Positions 45,484 through 53,938 of a stretch of DNA of 64,000 nt are shown in pieces; position 1 is the first letter of the stretch, and each line of letters begins with the position of its first letter. The DNA is taken from the NCBI RefSeq assembly GCF_001982635.1, contig NZ_MKFI01000009.1:62001-126000 (forward strand), in the 5' to 3' direction. The position numbers were made by a program, and so were the translations under genes. The notes under the pieces are model-generated. The model saw nothing but the letters and a program-made list of their open reading frames with translations, was not told the DNA's origin and ran no database searches. This DNA is from Bradyrhizobium mercantei (GTDB lineage: Bacteria > Pseudomonadota > Alphaproteobacteria > Rhizobiales > Xanthobacteraceae).

Positions 45484-45805
45484 ATGTCAAGTGTTAGGAA
45501 CCCGCCGCGCGGCCATGCGCCAGACCCGCGGCTGAATGTAACTACAGGGTATGAGGGTGACCAACCCGCACTCCTTGCCAGCGTCTGGTCTAATTTCGTT
45601 GACTTATCGGCAGTTCCTGATCAGGGAGGAGACTTTGGAATGGAAGCCATTCTCTCGTCATTTGTCCTCCCGATACACCAGAGTGTGACTTACGAACTCG
45701 ACGGCGACCTGAACCATATTGCTGACGTCTACAGCGGAGAGGCTGAAGATTTCACCTGTACGCGGATTATCAATCCGACGACCAGCGCGCTGGAAAGAAG
45801 GTACC
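45484..45805 (+). pseudogene. 5' fragment of a Cys/Met-metabolism PLP enzyme (O-acetylhomoserine sulfhydrylase-like)
   Basis: The last 60 codons (FVLPIHQSVTYELDGDL...YSGEAEDFTCTRIINPTTSALERR) match the N-terminal region of MetY/MetB-type enzymes, where P-I-Y-Q-T and Y-T-R-I-x-N-P-T occur. The first ~55 codons are not family-like. The match ends where an IS3-type end begins at 45806, and the remaining ~350 residues, with the PLP Lys, are absent. Inactive. Confidence 0.65.
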
Positions 45806-46240
45806 TGACCTTACGCGGGCTTGACCCAGTATGAAGTTCGTCCTGGCCCAAGACAGCACCAGAACATGAAGTGCAGCCGCTTTTCGCAAGAGCAGATCCA
45901 CGAGATTTTGGGGGAGCACGAGGCCGGCGCTTCGGTCGCTGATCTGTGCCGCAAGCACGGCGTAAGCGATGCCTGCATTTACAAATGGAAGGCGAAGTTC
46001 GGTGGGATGGAGATGTTAGAAGCCAAGCAGTTGCAGAGGCTGGAGGATGAGAACACGCGGTTGAGGCGGCTGCTGGCCGACGCCATGCTGGAGTATGCGG
46101 CGCTGAAGGACCTGTTAGAAAAGAAATGGTGACTGTGGCGAAAGCGGACCGGCTCGACGGCGTTCGCGGCCGCATTCGTGGCGCAATGGTGGTTGTTGCC
46201 AGGGCGGACTTTGACCATTTCCCTTCCGTCAGTATTTGAT
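45806..46240 (+). mobile_element. truncated IS3-family element (IS407-like)
   Basis: It starts with TGACC..., as IS3-group ends do, directly at the break in the sulfhydrylase fragment. It contains an intact OrfA but only the first bases of OrfB (ATGGTGA overlap at 46128), after which no transposase text is found. The right end is not identifiable; the given end is approximate. Confidence 0.6.
45866..46132 (+). CDS. IS3-family transposase OrfA
   Basis: 88 residues from ATG 45866. A helix-turn-helix (ASVADLCRKHGVSDACIYKW near residue 23) followed by a leucine-zipper region (LEDENTRLRRLLADAMLEY) and the ending ALKDLLEKKW are typical of IS407-group OrfA. In functional elements it frameshifts or couples into OrfB, which is missing here. 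Confidence 0.88.
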   Translation: MKCSRFSQEQIHEILGEHEAGASVADLCRKHGVSDACIYKWKAKFGGMEMLEAKQLQRLEDENTRLRRLLADAMLEYAALKDLLEKKW

Positions 46241-46639
46241 TAGTTGGCGCGTAACCCAAGTAAGTGCCCCTGCGTGACCGCTGCTTCGTTAGGACGTTCA
46301 ACCCCGCGGCTCGATCGGCTCGTAAGTCGACCGGAAAGTGCACCCATATGGTAATCACGTATGCTCGGGCAAACCTTCGTATAGTATCCGCAAGCCTTTC
46401 TATATTGGTCGCTTATCTTCGTACAAATTGAGTCGCCCCTCAACTTCACGTGTGATCTGGAGCGCCGACCGCAGCGTCGAAAGTTTCAGTGAGCAAGTCG
46501 ATCGAATTTCATTGTGCGGCCGCAAGGTGGGTGAAGCGCTTTTCACGTGACTATGGCGGGAGCAACGGCGCTGCCGCATTTCTTCGAGTGACGTCCCTTG
46601 GGGCGTTGATCACTCGTGCAGACAAAGGGGCCTTTTATC
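46133..46639. other. 507-base gap after the IS remnant
   Basis: No supported gene. The stretch from 46133 to 46240 may be IS remains, and the rest precedes the sulfotransferase gene without a recognised promoter. Confidence 0.45.
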
Positions 46640-47800
46640 ATGAGTAGGGATCTTAGCCATTCGCCTGCGGTCGGCTTTCTTCTTGGCCTCCCTCGGTCGG
46701 GCACGACGCTGCTGGCGCATCTGCTCCAGCGACATCCAGATATTATGTCCCCGCCTGAGCCTTGGCTGATGCTGGCACTTGAGGCATTTGGCACGGTGGA
46801 CCATCGTCACCCTGCGGGAAGCTCACTGGTCGGGGCCGGTACTTCGGAATTCCTGGACCGGATAGATCGCGCTGTCGTTAGCCGAGCTCTCGCCGATGCG
46901 GCTTATGGCCAATATTTGGCGGTTGCGGGCAAGCGCATCTTTATAGACAAGACTCCGCGCTACTGGATGGTGCTCGATTTCTTGGACTCGCTTTACCCGG
47001 AAGCTCCACGAATCCTCATAATACGTAATCCATACGCGATTGCTACGTCACTGAAATCGACGTGGGATATTCCGCTCCTATCTGCAGGTTGCCCGTCTGC
47101 CATCGCATCTTGTCTTACCGATCTCGCGCGGGGCTTGCCTACGCCTGCTGTCATATCCTGTCTGGCTGATCTCGTTCTGGGCCTGCCGACGCTCGCCGCG
47201 CTGCGTGGCCGTCGCCAGACGCAAGTTGTGCAGTACGAACACCTGGTGGCGCGCCCCGACGAGGAAATCCGGCGTGTTATCGCAGGACTAGGCTATGATC
47301 CTGCGGACGTTGCATCGGCCAAGGTGGAGCAAGCCGACGTTTTCCAGCCAAGTACTTTTGGAGATCGAAAGATCCTGGAGAGAAAGGCGATCGATGACCG
47401 CTCAGTCCAGGCCTGGCGAACCGCATTGAGCACCGAAGAGATGCAGGTGGTAACCGATCTGATCGGCACCGAGCTCTTGATCGAGCTCGGCTATGAGCAG
47501 GACCTTCGGTACGCACAGCAAGCCGGGACTGCCGATCGGGGCCCGGCAGTAACCAAAGCGTATCGTCAACTGTTTCGAACCTGCTGGGATTTGCGCGGCG
47601 GTACGGGAGGCGCGTCGTTCGGCGTCTCCACTCACGCTCGTGAGCTGAGTGGCGGAGTAGGGCAAGCTGGAGAGAGCTCCTCAGTTTCCGAGGCCCAACG
47701 ACTGGCTGAGAAGACGGAAGAGCATTTGCGGTTGATGAACTCCATGGCGGCGCAGTTGGAGCACGCGTTGAGGGCTGCGAAAGGCGGTCACGATTCGTGA
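46640..47800 (+). CDS. sulfotransferase family protein
   Basis: 386 residues from ATG 46640 (the frame opens at GTG 46616). The 5'-phosphosulfate loop GLPRSGTTLLAHLL near residue 19, the 3'-phosphate region RILIIRNPYAIATSLKSTW near 140 and QYEHLVARPDEEI near 215 fit PAPS-dependent sulfotransferases. A short internal duplication (SCLTDLARGLPTP / SCLADLVLGLPTL near 165-195) is odd. The tail (SEAQRLAEKTEEHLRLMN) is predicted coiled coil. Symbiotic-region sulfotransferases can modify Nod factors (NodH, NoeE) or surface polysaccharide, but the similarity does not single out either. Confidence 0.78.
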   Translation: MSRDLSHSPAVGFLLGLPRSGTTLLAHLLQRHPDIMSPPEPWLMLALEAFGTVDHRHPAGSSLVGAGTSEFLDRIDRAVVSRALADAAYGQYLAVAGKRIFIDKTPRYWMVLDFLDSLYPEAPRILIIRNPYAIATSLKSTWDIPLLSAGCPSAIASCLTDLARGLPTPAVISCLADLVLGLPTLAALRGRRQTQVVQYEHLVARPDEEIRRVIAGLGYDPADVASAKVEQADVFQPSTFGDRKILERKAIDDRSVQAWRTALSTEEMQVVTDLIGTELLIELGYEQDLRYAQQAGTADRGPAVTKAYRQLFRTCWDLRGGTGGASFGVSTHARELSGGVGQAGESSSVSEAQRLAEKTEEHLRLMNSMAAQLEHALRAAKGGHDS

Positions 47801-47972
47801 CTTGGACACTAATCGCGAGACGACCGTCTCAACGTTGCTGGTGACGTTGCGGCGGCTTGAGCTGACATCGGTCGAGCTGGCGCGATGCTGCCACGCCGAA
47901 GAATGTCGCAATTGGCGTGCGGCTCGAGTCTTCATCCGCACCCGAACGTCTGTAGCGAGCCGGGCCTCTTTT

Positions 47973-48341
47973 TCACTTCTTACGGTTAGCTGTGCCGATG
48001 CTGCTTGTTTCCGACGCTATGGCCGCAAAGGCAGGCGCTTCACCACAAGCATCCGACTGTCGCGGGCACGTGTCGCACTTGTTAGATGAAATCTCGGTTC
48101 GAGATCTTTGAGGCCGGAAGCGTTCAATGATGAGGTCGCTCGCCGCGCCAATCAAATAACACAACTGCATAGCAGTGGAACTTAAGACGAAGGTCAGAAT
48201 TGCGCGCGTCAGACCGTCCCTGTGCCCGACAAAATAGGCTGCCGGGATCAAAATCAGGATTGCAGGGAAGCATACATAGACTTTGAAATAGCGTCCCAGC
48301 AGTAATCCGCAGGTACCGCTCGCCAAAATGAGCGCCAACAT
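47973..48341 (-). CDS. small membrane protein, hypothetical
   Basis: 122 residues. Two or three hydrophobic segments (MLALILASGTCGLLLGRYF; VCFPAILILIPAAYFVG; LTRAILTFVLSSTAMQLCYLIGA) and a polar C-terminal tail. A pattern frequent among short Bradyrhizobium membrane proteins of unknown function. No neighbour on the same strand. Confidence 0.6.
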   Translation of the reverse strand: MLALILASGTCGLLLGRYFKVYVCFPAILILIPAAYFVGHRDGLTRAILTFVLSSTAMQLCYLIGAASDLIIERFRPQRSRTEISSNKCDTCPRQSDACGEAPAFAAIASETSSIGTANRKK

Positions 48342-48855
48342 CGCGCCTCCTAGTGATGCTCGGTGTACACCAGAGAATTCTTTTCGAAGCCTGAGTGAAG
48401 GGCGATCGTCATCCGGATATTCCTGAGTTGTCTAAGCTGACGTTTGCTATCCGCTATTCGCCAAAACTGGTAAAATCGATTGTCTTGATAGAACATATTC
48501 TTGATCTGGATGAGTCCTGATCATTCTTTGCATGTCGATGATTGGAATGGTTATGCTCGCTCAACGCCTTGATGAACGATGCAATCTCATCGCAGCAGAA
48601 CGCGGCACCGACCTGAATTTGCCAAGGTGCCGCACTTGCGCCCGAGCAACTAGCCAATGAAACGCGCCAACAAGAGGTGCTGAGTCTGGTTGGCACGATC
48701 GGCATGCCTGGGCCTTGCACGCCTGCGCTCGTCGCGAACTCTCAGCCGGTAGTCATTCATCGCCAAGCGTCTGGCACTCGATAGGTCTAGAAGGCGCCAT
48801 GAGTGCGAAATGACGGGACTAGGCGCGCCATACACTGGAGATGCTGAGCCGCCGT
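48342..48855. other. 514-base gap
   Basis: No supported gene. A short minus-strand frame (48454-48720) has no resemblance to a family. Confidence 0.45.
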
Positions 48856-49530
48856 TCAGGATCTACCAAAGAGCAGAATGAAATTGCTGGCCGGAACATC
48901 CAATTGCCGCTTGAGCGCTAGCCCATGCGTCCGGGTCTCCCTTTCAATATCCCGCACGTCTTTGAGACCCCATTCGGGCACGCCGGCCGCTCGGATCTCT
49001 CTGTCGAATGCCTCGTTCGACGGCGTGGTGTATTTCCCGTCAAGCTTAAATGGACCATAGATTGCGATGAAGCCGGATGGTTTCAGGAGTTCTGCGCCAA
49101 GCGCAGCAATGCCCTCGGCGATCGAGAGGGAGGCAACATGGAAGATGTTGATGACGAAGATGACGTCGTAGAACCGCTCATCGGCATTCGGCCAGGTTGA
49201 CGAGACCGTGAGATCGATCAGAGCGGGATCAGCAATGTTATTGCCTTTGAGGCGCTTCGCTTTGATGGTCTCGAAAACGCCTTGATCGTAATCGGAAGGC
49301 TGAAACCGAACGTTCGGAAAATGCGGCGCGAGGTAGTTGATATGTAATCCTGCACCCGTCGCTACTTCGAGCGCGTCACCCTTCGTAGGAAAGAGCTCTT
49401 CGAACGAGTGCAGGATCGCGTCCTTATTGCGGTTGCCCGCCCAGGCGGCATAAGGGCTGAGCGGATACGGATCGATATGTGGTTTGTTGTCGGACAATCG
49501 CGTACTCCGTTCTTCTATTGCGAAAGACAT
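48856..49530 (-). CDS. DUF938 family SAM-dependent methyltransferase
   Basis: 224 residues from Met 49530 (the frame opens to 49590). The start region DNKPHIDPYPLSPYAAWAGNRNKDAIL followed by the SAM-binding loop ALEVATGAGLHINYLAPHFP (near residue 55) and QPSDYD is diagnostic for DUF938. The late segment (GFIAIYGPFKLDGKYTTPSNEAFD) is also family-typical. Substrate unknown. It stands alone. Confidence 0.85.
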   Translation of the reverse strand: MSFAIEERSTRLSDNKPHIDPYPLSPYAAWAGNRNKDAILHSFEELFPTKGDALEVATGAGLHINYLAPHFPNVRFQPSDYDQGVFETIKAKRLKGNNIADPALIDLTVSSTWPNADERFYDVIFVINIFHVASLSIAEGIAALGAELLKPSGFIAIYGPFKLDGKYTTPSNEAFDREIRAAGVPEWGLKDVRDIERETRTHGLALKRQLDVPASNFILLFGRS

Positions 49531-49963
49531 GGCTCGGGCTCGTCTTTCAGGGCAAGTTGGAGCGCGTGCCTGGCTCGGCCTGCCCGCCACGGCCGGCCTG
49601 AAGGGATCTATGGATCCTTATCGGCGTCGGCGAGCGAAAGCGTGTCGCAATGGAGAATCATCCTGATGGACGAACCCTCCCGGTGGTCGACGTTCACACG
49701 CCGGCTGATGCACCGGATCCTGCTTGAGCTTGGACAGACCAAACTCCCTCTCCGAGAAGGGTTCCTGCGCCGCCAAGCTCCGCAGGCACGGCGGAATTTA
49801 GTCCGTTCCAAGCTGGCTAGCCCAAGGCGGCTGACGGGGCGGCGGCGATTAAGGTAGAAACTTGCTTCGCCGTGCGGACCGCTCGATCTGCGGATTCAGA
49901 AAGCAGCGAATGTGCGCCAAGGTAGAATCTGCACGAGTGAACTTTCCATGGATTCGAGTGGGG
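49531..49963. other. 433-base gap
   Basis: Nothing supported. This lies between the divergent-looking methyltransferase start and the dioxygenase end. Confidence 0.45.
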
Positions 49964-50893
49964 CTAGGTGGCCTCCATGAGAGGCTGCTTGGTGACCTTG
50001 AGGCGCGTCACACTGGTCCGGCCGTCGACGCTGACGGGCACATCACCGTCGATCGTAGCGCGACGCATGACGCGATGCTGGTCGCCGTAATCATTGACCG
50101 CATAATGCTGTGTCGCGCGGTTGTCCCAGATCGCGACATCACCCGCCTTCCAGTTCCAGCGCACGGTGTTTTCGGGTGCCGTGATATGGGACTGGAATAG
50201 ATCGAACAGTTGCTGGCCGTCACGCTTAGGGATGTCAACGAAGCGCTGCACCACATCGCCGAGCACCAGCGCGCGCTCGCCGGTCTCGGGATGGACGCGC
50301 ACGACGGGATGCTCGGTCTCAAAGATGGTTCTGGTAAAGACCTCATCAAAATGCTTCTTGTCGATTTCGCGGACACGAGCCGTTCCGGCATAATCGAAAG
50401 CGTTGGTGTGGATTGCCCAGAGTTCATCGGCAAGCCGTTGCAGCGGCAGCGGCAGATCCATGTAAGCAGCCGCGGTGTTCGACCAAACCGTATCGCCGCC
50501 AAAAGGTGGGATCACAATGGCTCGCAGTACCGAAATTTTGGGATAGGCCGCGGTGAACGTCCCATCGGCGTGCCACACATCAGCCCGGCTACCTCCGCGG
50601 GCTGAATCGAGCTCGATGATTGACGTCGTTCCCTCTGTGGTACCGAGCGTCGGATGCGGTACAAGCTTTCCCAAGCGAATAGCAAAGCGTTCCTGCTCCG
50701 CGTCGTCGAGATGATCCTGATCGCGGAAGAAGATCGCCTTGTGGACCAGTAGCAAGCTGTTGATTGCAGCAATCGTGTGGCTCGGCAAATCACCCGAGAG
50801 CTTGATATTGCTGATTTCAGAACCGATGCGCGCGGCGCGTTTGACGACGTCGCTACACGGAATGATACTATCGATTAGAGCTGCTTCGCTCAT
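49964..50893 (-). CDS. TauD/TfdA-family Fe(II)/2-oxoglutarate dioxygenase
   Basis: 309 residues from Met 50893 (MSEAALIDS; the frame opens to 51037). Iron ligands H-x-D in VWHADGTF near residue 110 and the distal His in QHRVMRRATIDGD near 270, with the downstream Arg for 2-oxoglutarate. The strand text TVRWNWKAGDVAIWDNRATQHYA is classical TauD. It hydroxylates a small sulfonate, carboxylate or similar compound; specificity is unknown. The adjacent acyl-CoA synthetase fragment is decayed and gives no help. Confidence 0.88.
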   Translation of the reverse strand: MSEAALIDSIIPCSDVVKRAARIGSEISNIKLSGDLPSHTIAAINSLLLVHKAIFFRDQDHLDDAEQERFAIRLGKLVPHPTLGTTEGTTSIIELDSARGGSRADVWHADGTFTAAYPKISVLRAIVIPPFGGDTVWSNTAAAYMDLPLPLQRLADELWAIHTNAFDYAGTARVREIDKKHFDEVFTRTIFETEHPVVRVHPETGERALVLGDVVQRFVDIPKRDGQQLFDLFQSHITAPENTVRWNWKAGDVAIWDNRATQHYAVNDYGDQHRVMRRATIDGDVPVSVDGRTSVTRLKVTKQPLMEAT

Positions 50894-51354
50894 GGTGGCA
50901 CTTCTAAGCTTCGGGTTTCTCAGTCGAACAACGTTATTCAGCTGACGCGAATAGGTGAGCGCCAGATTGAAATTGCCGAAAACTGCCGCACGCGGCTCGT
51001 TGGTGGTGCTTCGCGCGAGGCATGAGTCCCCGCGCACGAATCGCGCTGAACATTGATCGTTTCGTGCTGCATGCTCTCAGCCCAAAATTGCTGTTGCTAA
51101 CGCGAAAGCAATGACCATGCCAGTGCTGCTAGGCACGCCCAGCGTTTGACTGTGCTTCAAAAAATCTCGCGCCTTTTGTGTGCTGTGTCTTAAACCTGAC
51201 AGGACATTTATGCCGATGTCAGTACATTCGATCAGTCGCATCGACGCCGGGATGGAACGGCATGGATATTCCACCAGCTTGTGCAGCCAATAGGCGTCGG
51301 CCGGCCGGCTGGTTCGACCGGCGCGGGAACCTTCAAGCGCGCACTCGGCGATCG
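50894..51354. other. 461-base gap
   Basis: Nothing supported apart from minus-strand frames that shadow the synthetase fragment. Confidence 0.4.
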
Positions 51355-51941
51355 CTAGACCTTTACTGAAACGAAGATTAGCTCCTGCTTCGCTCGATCT
51401 CGGAGAAGAACGCGTTGCACTTTGCCCGAGGCGGTCATCGGGAGGGGATCGACTGGTACGACATAGTGCGGAATCTTGAAGCTGGCGATCTTGCTCTTGC
51501 AGCGGGCTTTCACGTCCTCGACCGAACATTCCATGCTCGGCTTGAGCACGACATGGGCGCAGGGCACCTCGATCAAACGGGGGCGGGGACGCCGACCACC
51601 GCGACCTGTCCGATCGACGGTACTAGGGCCAGAAACTCCGTCTCGAGCGCGGCGGGTGAGACGTTCTCACCCTCGACCTTGAGCATCTCCTTGTACCGGC
51701 CGAGAAACTGGAGGAAGCCATCCGGCCGGCGGAAGCCGCGGTCTCCGGTGAGCAGCCAACCATCGTCGATCGCCGCGGCGGTAGCCTTCGGATCACGGAA
51801 GTAACCGCGCATGACGGTGTAGCCGCGGACGGCGATTTCGCGTTCGACGCCGTCAGCCTGCTCCTTGCGGCCAACGGGATCCAGGATCTTAAATTCGAGC
51901 CCCGGCAGCGGGCGGCCTGATGTGGTGCAGCGCTGCTCCTC
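51355..51941 (-). pseudogene. C-terminal fragment of an AMP-dependent acyl-CoA synthetase, frameshifted
   Basis: In the first frame (to 51573): GRPLPGLEFKILDPVGRKEQ, RGYTVMRGYFRDPKATAA, then GWLLTGDRGFRRPDGFL and GRYKEMLKVEGENVSP. This is the hinge and C-terminal domain of ANL enzymes. It shifts frame near 51575 to continue as EVPCAHVVLKP...IPHYVVPVDPLPMTASGKVQR, including the A10 Lys. The N-terminal two-thirds is absent. Confidence 0.72.
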
Positions 51942-52130
51942 CGTATCTCGACGTCAATGCCATTGGTTTCTCATTCTTCGGGCTTATTCTCATGACAACC
52001 GCTGCGATGATTTGTTATGCGCCTTGAGTAACTTGATTAAGAAGCGTGGCTCGGGGGGCCCAGCGAATACCTATGGGTGCAGTCAGTCTGGTGTTTGTTG
52101 CTCGTGGATCGATCGGTGAACATAGGGTCG

Positions 52131-52400
52131 CATAACACCCAGTCCTCTGCGACGATCAACTGCATCAGGTTAATGCAGTTGACCTCGACGGCGTTACAGA
52201 CGTCGGAACCTTGCCGATGCTGCCGATGCCGGTCTCCTCGGTAACCATCGTGTAGACTTGCACCTTGGCAAACGCGACGACGAACGGGTTGGCTTTTTTG
52301 CCCCCCGATATCAGGCCTTTGTAGGTGTTGACGATGTGGTTGACCTGCTGCGGCACCGCTGCACCACTTCGTCAGGCGTAATGAACATGGTCTCACGCGG
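52131..52400 (-). pseudogene. DUF4411 (PIN-like toxin) gene fragment with frameshifts
   Basis: Three pieces in different frames: MFITPDEVVQRC (near 52385), VNTYKGLISGGKKANPFVVA with KVQVYTMVTEE (52345-52240), and VCNAVEVNCINLMQLIVAEDWV (52200-52131). Together they follow the C-terminal half of DUF4411 proteins, PIN-like toxins of type II systems. Two frame breaks and a missing N-terminus mark it as dead. Confidence 0.6.
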
Positions 52401-52836
52401 GTTAGCCAACCGTGAAGCTTCTCGGAACGTTGCTTGTTGCATTCCCGAAGGACCAGTGTCCTGGAGGATAGGGCAGCAACGTCGTCGGCACAGCTATCAC
52501 GCCGGCGGCATGAGCGGTCATATTCTCGGCCGCGGCCTTCTTTTAAGAGTGCATAGTAGGACTCGTCGCTCGCCGAGCGCGTCGGATCCGTACCGCAAAA
52601 ATGAATTGGCGCACGACGCAAAGCCGCTAGCAATCGCGGCGACAGGGCTCCGGAAAACAACGTATGGGTCAAGGATCGAACTATGCTGCGTCGGTGATTT
52701 GCTTGACCGAGATGATCTCTCTGGCAGACGCTTTTCGAGGCCGGCAAACGACCATTTCCGCAACTCGCATGCGATCTGGTGGAGATGCAGGCCCTCCCCC
52801 GGTGGGGTGAGCTCTCCACCACTATGGCAATTGCGC

Positions 52837-53139
52837 TTATGTGCTCTTGGAGGCGTCTCGAAATACGTCGAGAACTGCCTGAGAGTTCAGCTTGATAACC
52901 ATTAAGTAGGCACGCTCGCTCCCTAGGGGGCGCGAATGACCTTGCTCCCAGTCTTTGATTTGACTGGACGTAAATCCAAATTTTGCGGCAAATTCCTCCT
53001 GTGAAAGACCAAGCCTCGACCGGATCGATTGAACGTCGATCTCCGGCGGAACGTTAATGCGCGCCGGCGTCCTCTCTCCCTTTGCAATTGCGACTGCCTC
53101 CCGGGCGGCATCAAGAAGCCTCCTGCCTGCCTTCGTCAT
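52837..53139 (-). CDS. XRE-family antitoxin
   Basis: 100 residues. Helix-turn-helix SIRSRLGLSQEEFAAKFGFTSSQIKDWEQG near residues 38-68, then a C-terminal helix. Partner of the RelE-type toxin gene that ends 19 bases upstream; toxin-first order as in higBA-2 or nadS-type pairs. It would bind DNA and autorepress the pair. Confidence 0.88.
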   Translation of the reverse strand: MTKAGRRLLDAAREAVAIAKGERTPARINVPPEIDVQSIRSRLGLSQEEFAAKFGFTSSQIKDWEQGHSRPLGSERAYLMVIKLNSQAVLDVFRDASKST

Positions 53140-53158
53140 GACGGTGCTATCCTGCTTG

Positions 53159-53527
53159 CTATGTTCTCAACAACGCAGCCGAATCCCTTGTGGACGCCCG
53201 ATACTCGTCCACCAACGAAGCGAGTACCTCCCTCAACTCGTTCCGTTCTGTTTTGGTTGGATTGACAACATCGCCTTCCGCGAACAAATCCAGTAGGAAG
53301 ATCGGAATGTCTTCTGCAGCGTAATATCTTATGACGCGCCAGATGGCGCGCTTACTCTTTTTTCTTCCATCAAACGCAACTTTGCGGGCGCCGCCGGTGC
53401 CCAGCATGATTTCTCCGGCTGTCGGATTGCTTGAGATGTAGCTGGAGATCTTCAGTCTCTCCGCCTCAGATAGACCTGCGGCGATTGCCGATCTCTGATA
53501 GGCATCGGTTTCGATTACGGCACGCAT
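53159..53527 (-). CDS. RelE-family toxin
   Basis: 122 residues. GDPxxG-like text is present as NPTAGEIMLGTGGARKVAF, followed by GRKKSKRAIWRVIRYYAAEDIPIFLLDLFAEGD, the family's central beta strands. The end NPTKTERNELREVLASLVDEYR is the standard helix. Predicted ribosome-dependent mRNA interferase. Transcribed before its XRE antitoxin. Confidence 0.88.
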   Translation of the reverse strand: MRAVIETDAYQRSAIAAGLSEAERLKISSYISSNPTAGEIMLGTGGARKVAFDGRKKSKRAIWRVIRYYAAEDIPIFLLDLFAEGDVVNPTKTERNELREVLASLVDEYRASTRDSAALLRT

Positions 53528-53938
53528 AGGCCACCGCTACACGAAGTGCGGACCGATCTTCGCGTCGTTGTCGATTGTGATCTCATCGTTGTAACCAAGT
53601 GCACGCGACTCAAGGCCGAGCGCTTCCGGATATCAGACCTGGGAAGGTCGATCGAAAATGCCGCGCTCGGTGTCGGATGCTTGTTGTCGCCAGATATCGG
53701 GACTCGGTATCGGCAGTTGTTTGGAAAAATTGCCGAGATCTCATTTCTGAGACCTCGGCAGTCAGGGAGGAACGCCCCAACAGGGGTGGTAGCCATTTTG
53801 CTGAGGCCTTGCTCAGCTCCGCTGGCGACGGCGGATTTCGATCCAAACGAGTTTGGATTGATAAAAAGAGTCCGATGGTCCGGCTGCCACATAGGACATA
53901 GGCGAAGCTCCGGATGTCTCCCTAATGGAGGGCATTCG
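53528..53938. other. 411-base gap
   Basis: No supported gene; the long plus-strand frame crossing it (53546-54355) is mostly the complement of the ThDP enzyme gene. Confidence 0.45.

Noticed and set aside
52037..52822. Minus-strand frame of 261 codons
   Set aside because: Its only meaningful part is a piece of the frameshifted DUF4411 gene; the rest is arginine/serine-rich shadow text.
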